64,000 nt of DNA, from assembly GCA_006937955.1 (NCBI GenBank), contig SSNP01000193.1, positions 310,001 through 374,000 on the forward strand, in the 5' to 3' direction. The notes beneath the pieces were generated by a model. The model was not told where the DNA came from, did not search any database, and saw only the letters and a program-made list of their open reading frames with translations. Position 1 is the first letter of the stretch. Each line of letters starts with the position of its first letter. Both the position numbers and the translations under genes were made by a program. Positions 58,985 through 64,000 of this stretch are shown piece after piece. Origin of the DNA: Pachypanchax playfairii (Eukaryota > Chordata > Actinopteri > Cyprinodontiformes > Aplocheilidae).

Positions 58985-59062
58985 GATCTTCATGTGACGG
59001 TGCCTGTCATGGGTAAACGCCCACCTCTCACCTACTGAAAATGGACACCAGTGGATGGATGT
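58985..59062 (+). repeat. Header-type dispersed repeat, 3' fragment
   Basis: 'GACGGTGCCTGTCATGGG', 'CGCCCACCTCTCACCTACTG', 'GGACACCAGTGGATGGATG' ends with the expected GGATGGATG tail. Confidence 0.7.
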
Positions 59063-59064
59063 TT

Positions 59065-60715
59065 AAAGTTTCATTTAAATCAAGGTGGTGGGATGAGTTT
59101 GTTAATAGTCACAATGAAGACTCTTGAAGTTATTAACATCTAGATAACAGATTTAAAAAAGGGTTGTTAAATATCTTCAACCAAACAAACAAGTGTTTTT
59201 GAGGACTTTTATTTTACGAGGTGGAAACAGAAAAACACTGTAATTATTTAAAAGAAATAAACCTTTGTAGGATTTTTTTGATTGTCTCTATCCCTCTTTT
59301 TCAGTTTATTTACAAATTTGTCATTAAAAAATAATTATTTTAAAAATTTTGATGTTGTAATTTTCCTTGTGGATTGTCTTTAATGTTTTTTTTTTTTGGT
59401 AGCTACAGGTAATGAGAATTGGGGCACAACAATTAAGATTTATTGTAATATCTGAAACATGTAAAACAGATTAATCAAATAGGCTACTTGTCATTTTGCT
59501 GCAAGAAATGTATGTTCCTTTAACATGTATAAACAGGTATGTGTGAGATTGCATTAAAATGAGAGATGAGAATGGGAGGATTTTTTATTATTTAGAGGCA
59601 AAAATGTGAAAAGCACAGAATAAACAAATAGAGAATTTAATTGAGCAATTTTATACATTTTTGAGACAAAAACCTCAGAGGAAGTCGTTCACTTCATCTG
59701 ATCCTATAAGAGCTGAAGCACTAGTGTCACTGAACAAATACCCGGTTCAGTCCGGTGGCGATGTGGACCCAGCAGCTCCTGAGGAGGCAGATCTCTGATT
59801 GCTCAGAGAGGAAGATCGATACCAGCACGACGACATAGACGAAATGACGGGCATCCCGGGTGACTCACTGAAGTAAATGACATTACAAACCCAGACACTG
59901 ATTCATGATGGAAATAACAGAGAAGAGTATGAAAACAACCAGAGGGTTTTTACTCTTTTTAGAAAAAGTCAACATTTTAATTTATAGACTCCTCCTTAGA
60001 AAAGTTCCTGAATGACGAAGTTGGAAGTAAAATTCCAGATGCCAAAAGGAAATTTGCTAAAAACAAGTGATTTTATGTAATACTTTAAAATAATTTGCCT
60101 TCATTAAAAGATAAATTGAGATTTAATGTTTAGATTATTTTGTTTTTTTGAAGTACAAAAGCAAGATGCAGATGTTTCATTAGATCCAACCATCTTATGG
60201 TTAAGTACACTGCAAACCCCCCAAAATGCGGCAAAAACTAAAGAAACATATCCTAAAACAGAAAGTCATTTTACAAAGATTTTCCCAAAACACACTTACA
60301 ACAACAAAAAACATTTAAAAGTTGCTGGGGTTTTTGTGATAATGTTGTATTTTGGGTTTTGGTCATTTAGAGTCCTATAATCATTAATAATTTACATAAA
60401 TATCTTATGTAAAGCCATTTTTTTACATATGATAATAAATTTTTGGATGTTCATTCTTGCCTGTAAAAAAATATTAAATAAGTCTTAAAAACAGGTGGTT
60501 TTTGTCAAAGCAGTTTGTGGGTCACGGTTTTTGAAATTTTCTTGGCAGAAATCATTTCGGCACTAACTTCTTGTCCTAAATCTCGTCCTCTGGTCAGTTC
60601 TAATCACCATAGTTTTTCATTTTTAAAAGCATTCTCTCCCTGTGATCCTGATCTCTGTCTCTCTGTATTCCATCATGTAGTTCTCCCATCCTCAGCCTCT
60701 TGTGTGATGTGACAG
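59065..60715. other. AT-rich spacer, no gene seen
   Basis: A slightly complex stretch at 59,680-59,870 ('GTTCAGTCCGGTGGCGATG', 'GGCATCCCGGGTGACTC'). Otherwise AT-rich with T-run at 59,388-59,397. Confidence 0.45.
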
Positions 60716-61300
60716 AGTAAAACTAGGTGACCAGTGGGTGGCCCCTGTGAGAGTCAGCCCAGAGGTCAGCCGGTCACTGTCCCTACGAGGCAGCCCTGCC
60801 GCGGGTCACCTGCTGCCCGCTTCCCTCTCGTTATTTATCTCTCCCTGACAGTTCATTTCTCTTCCTGTCAAAGCCCCTCCCCTTCCACCTCCCCATTTCT
60901 CCCCCTCTCCTCTGCTGGGTTTGGCATCGGTCCTCTCGTCCTTTCACCAGCACTAGCTTCCAAGGCCAAAGCGCACAAAGTCGACCCGTCGTTTGCATCG
61001 CTCCTGTCCGGGTCATGTGACACCCAGGTTCAGCAGCCTTTCTAACAATGAGAGAAAACTTCTACAGACTGCATGTGTGTGTTGCTCCCTGGTCCACCAG
61101 AGGGGTAATTACCACTTCACAGTGGACTTGGACCTGGACTTCTTGCCCCTTTTGGTCTCAGTGGACCACGCAGGACGCGACACTCCCTTTCATTAGGAGA
61201 CCAGCCTATGGAGCGAGAGCTTCAAACACAGACAAAGTGAAGGGCCTTCTTTGGCCAGTGATAAATTGGTTTGCCTCTCAAAAGTGGTGGGGGTGTAAAG
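60716..61300. promoter_or_regulatory. Candidate conserved noncoding region, GC-rich
   Basis: 'GAGGTCAGCCGGTCACTGTCC', 'CTGCCGCGGGTCACCTG', 'AAAGCGCACAAAGTCGACCC', 'CATCGCTCCTGTCCGGGTCATGTGACAC', E-box GTCATGTGAC. Open plus frames of 67-103 codons overlap with each other and with a minus frame, arguing against coding. Confidence 0.4.
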
Positions 61301-61600
61301 TATGACACTCAGAGGACATAAGGAGGATGAGGAAGTCACAAATACAGGAGAGGTGAGGTTTGGTAGATAAAAATATCTTCATCTAAAGGAAGGGAAGAGC
61401 TGGTTTGGTAGGTCATGCAAGGCTGTTCAGGGCTTCATAACAGCAAAGAACAAAGGTGGATTAACATGATAATTACAAGAAAGTACAAATATTTACTCTT
61501 CATCTTGAAAAGTATTTGTTTGATCTTCTCTCACATTGCAGTGATCATCCATCACGAGATGACAGACTTAATAAGAAACAAATTCTTTTATATCAGTGCT
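61301..61600. other. Spacer, no feature seen
   Basis: Purine-rich at 61,320-61,350, then AT-rich. Nothing recognised. Confidence 0.45.
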
Positions 61601-61725
61601 CCTTAATTTATAATTCAGCATATGAATCCCTGCTAGCCGAGGCTAATGCCCAGCTGATTGCAGCTGGACGAGGCCGTGACAAAATGGGGTTAAAAATCTG
61701 ACTAATATGTTCAACAGAATATAGG
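61601..61725. promoter_or_regulatory. Candidate conserved noncoding element, compact
   Basis: 'TATGAATCCCTGCTAGCCGAGG', 'TAATGCCCAGCTGATTGCAGCTGG' (two CAGCTG E-boxes), 'ACGAGGCCGTGACAAAATGG'. Short, sharply bounded complex island. Confidence 0.45.
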
Positions 61726-62000
61726 GTTGATGTGAGCTCCACATGTGAACATAATAAAATCCACCATGATACAAGTTTTCACTCTCCAATTAAACCCCAT
61801 CCACAAAAGTTTAAAGAAAACAGCTCATAAAGTCATTGAACCTTCAGGTTGAATATGGTGGTATAGTTTCTAATTGAAACCTGGTTATGAATGTAATTTC
61901 TGTGGGAATTTAAGCAAAATTACTTCCACTTGAAGTGCAGAAAGCTTTCCTGTCAGCATGGCCTCATTTTCCCTCCACTTTCAGCCTGGTATGTACCAGA
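61726..62000. other. Linker, no feature seen
   Basis: AT-leaning sequence with moderate complexity. Confidence 0.4.
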
Positions 62001-62710
62001 TACTCTTTGGTTCCCCGTGGGTCCAATGATCCCCAGATCATCTATATTCTGATGCCCTTATAAAGCTAATGTGCTGATTTTACGTTTTCAACCTGCCGTG
62101 ATCCTCCCCAATCCCCCGTGTTCCCTCCGGTTCCTCTTTCACACTCAAGTGAGGATCCGCTGCAGCTTTGATCACAGTCCCCTGTTAAAGGTTTAAAACG
62201 TCTCAATTCCCGACGATTGTTGGGCCTCTGTGGTTTACTTTAAGCATCTCCCCATGCCCCCCCACCCCTCCGCCCTCCCCGGTCCAAATTCACAACTTCT
62301 AAATGAGGCACCGACTATCCCAGCTTCCCATACCAGTGCTACTTTCAAGTTCCCTCGATTAGGTGCCGCAACTGTAAGCCCTAGATTTTGTCTTCTCCAT
62401 CTTTGTCAAGCCCATTTGCCAAATACAAAAAAGACCAAATAAGCTAGGTCTTCATCGCTGCTCTCAGAAGTAATCCCCAGATCTCCCACTCGCTCGAAAA
62501 TCAATGCAAAGGTTGAGCTGAGGTGAAGCTCCCTTCTTAACTCATCAGGCTGGGAAGTGATGGTCTTATGATGACTTTTTGTCTTACCGGTGTGGCTCCA
62601 TGATGAAACTAATTGTCCTATTTCGTGCTGGCTTTTAAACTCTCGGTTCATCACAACACCTGGAAAAACAGGAGCTTTCAAGAAGTTGGTATAAATCGTC
62701 GAGAGCAAAA
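62001..62710. promoter_or_regulatory. Strong candidate conserved noncoding block
   Basis: 700 bp of complex, repeat-free sequence apart from a short C-run: 'CAATTCCCGACGATTGTTGG', 'TAAATGAGGCACCGACTATCC', 'CCCTCGATTAGGTGCCGC', 'CACTCGCTCGAAAATCAATGC', 'GAAACTAATTGTCC'. CpGs are retained relative to flanks. Confidence 0.5.
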
Positions 62711-63585
62711 AAAAGAAAAGCGCTTACTGTCACCGTTTTGGGTTTTTTTCTTTTAAACCCAATTTGTTGAATGTGTTCAGTTTCCTGTTTCAATATTTGG
62801 ACCTTCAAACGTTGTATTTTGTTTAAATAGTTTTACAATGAATGTAGTGTGTTACTGTCAAAGTGGTGAAAAGGATCTTTAAAAAAAACTCAAATCACAT
62901 CCGTAAAAGTTTCATATTCATCACAAACATTGCGTTTGCAGTTCAAATATTAAACAAAAATTTCACATTCACTATGTCATTCCCTGTGATTTATGTTGTT
63001 CCATGTATTCAGTAAACAAGAAGAGCTTTTCATGTTCTTATCTAATCATAACTCTTGAATTTCTGTAAAACAGGCCTGTAGTTGGTAGTATTTTTATTTG
63101 AATTTGGTTCCTACAGAGTGAAACAAGATTCTTTTTTTCAATAAACAAAAGACCAGTGTCCATGTAGAGGTTTTTGTACAGCAGGTTTCTGAGAAATGTA
63201 CAAAACCTATTACAAAAGTACCAGTAACTTTCAAATGCATGTATAAACAATAAATGAGGAATTATAGGGTAAAGCACATTAAGTTTTTGTAGCACTTTGG
63301 TTTATAACTTAAAGGTTTACAGCACATTTCACCAGTGATCACCCAACAGATTCATTCATTCTACCTCGTTAATGTGATAATCAGGGCTGACAGGCACATA
63401 ACAATGAATATATGAAAGTTATTTTAAAAAATTAGCTTCAGGGTGTGGAGGGAGCTAGAAAAAACTTTAACTCTGGTGTAAATACATTAAGATTTTTTTT
63501 TGCAATCTGTTAATTATTAACAAATTTTTAATTATTTTACTTTTTACAGCAGCTTTAATTGAACAGTTAACTTAATTCTGTTGTA
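62711..63585. other. AT-rich spacer, no gene seen
   Basis: Low-GC DNA. The minus frame 63,038-63,295 lacks any domain. Confidence 0.5.
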
Positions 63586-63957
63586 AATTATTTTATCTGG
63601 CCTCCGATTCAGGATGATAGTCAGCTGTAGTCAAACCGATCCAAACTGCTGCCTCTGCAACAGCGAGGTCTGGTTGAAAAAGCGGACCAGTGCTGGGACA
63701 GCAGTAATTCTGCCAGCCAATCTTGGCTAACGTCAGCCTGACGGAGGCTCCAAACCAGTGGGGTGGGATGTTTCGCTACAACCCTCTGCCCCACGCTCTG
63801 CCATTATAATTAATATGTTGTTGTATCAAAGTTGAAGCATTTGCCTCCGAAATATCCTGCGCCCAGCCCCCTTATTAAAGACCTGACCTCCAAGCAGCTG
63901 AAGGTTGCTCTGCAAACTTGGCACACCCCCACGTGAAAACATCTGCTTTCCTCACAG
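63586..63957. promoter_or_regulatory. Candidate conserved noncoding block at the right edge
   Basis: 'TGATAGTCAGCTGTAGTC', 'GCAGTAATTCTGCCAGCCAATC', 'TTGGCTAACGTCAGCCTGACGG', 'ATTATAATTAATATG', 'CCCTTATTAAAGACCTGACC'. Repeat-free and complex, ending at an acceptor-like pyrimidine tract. Confidence 0.4.
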
Positions 63958-64000
63958 GCAGGACTGCCATGGACCCCCGTGTCTCAGCTGGTTCCCACAG
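63958..64000 (+). CDS. Possible 5' end of an exon, cut by the window
   Basis: CTGCTTTCCTCACAG at 63,943-63,957 is a good splice acceptor. The 43 nt that follow are open in all three frames and contain ATG at 63,969-63,971 in a GCCATGG Kozak context (MDPRVSAGSH…). The other two frames read AGLPWTPVSQLVPT and QDCHGPPCLSWFPQ. Too short to identify; may be a CNE instead. Confidence 0.15.

Overview
The window looks like intergenic or deep-intronic DNA from a ray-finned (teleost) fish. Composition is AT-rich and vertebrate-like, with long CA/GT, GATA and pentanucleotide microsatellites. It carries dispersed repeats I recognise from teleost genomes: a SINE fragment at the left edge, a Tc1-type transposase remnant containing VKHGGGSVMVWGC, several MITEs flanked by TTAA, a hAT-like MITE, and a decayed LINE. 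One teleost header-type repeat (poly-purine tail, 'CCCAGGACCTTC'-like body) is present in at least seven partial copies. Species is not identifiable. No bacterial or viral gene layout is present.

I found no confidently protein-coding gene. Every open frame in the window is short. None except the transposon-derived pieces resembles a family I recognise. A few exon-like stretches are listed at low confidence: 25.87-26.02 kb, 26,506-26,629, 55.44-55.83 kb and the extreme right end at 63,958-64,000.

What the window mainly holds is alternation. Blocks of 200-700 bp of high-complexity, repeat-free, more GC-balanced sequence, many with homeodomain-type TAATTA cores, are separated by AT-rich spacers and decayed transposons. 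The blocks lie near 1.2-1.6, 5.5-5.8, 6.9-9.2 (the densest), 10.5-13.0, 19.2-19.7, 22.2-22.4, 24.2-24.8, 25.8-26.7, 28.8-29.7, 34.7-35.5, 39.1-39.9, 44.3-44.8, 48.2-49.0, 55.1-55.8, 57.0-57.7, 60.7-62.7 and 63.6-64.0 kb. This resembles the regulatory landscape of a developmental gene, with candidate conserved noncoding elements (CNEs). I infer this from texture, because no alignment could be run. CTCF-consensus matches at 27.7 and 54.5 kb (minus strand) and a one-mismatch match at 37.4 kb (plus strand) fit that picture but do not prove it.

Region by region: 0-6 kb holds a SINE end, a TTAA-flanked MITE and a GC-rich TIR element. 6.9-13 kb is a dense CNE-candidate cluster with a G-quadruplex-prone tract. 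14-18 kb has CA/GT microsatellites and the Tc1 remnant. 18-31 kb is mixed spacer and CNE candidates with one poly-C assembly gap. 31-34.5 kb is a nest of transposons and a pentanucleotide satellite. 34.7-41 kb has CNE candidates, a poly-G assembly gap, a nested repeat and a GATA satellite. 43-54 kb has an unrecognised decayed coding-like stretch, more MITEs, and a LINE whose C-terminal codons are amplified as a 36-bp minisatellite. 55-64 kb is again CNE-candidate rich.

I did not find a novel multi-gene system. The most distinctive structures are the in-frame 12-codon amplification inside the dead LINE, the MITE-in-repeat nests, and the two N-gaps embedded in poly-C/poly-G.
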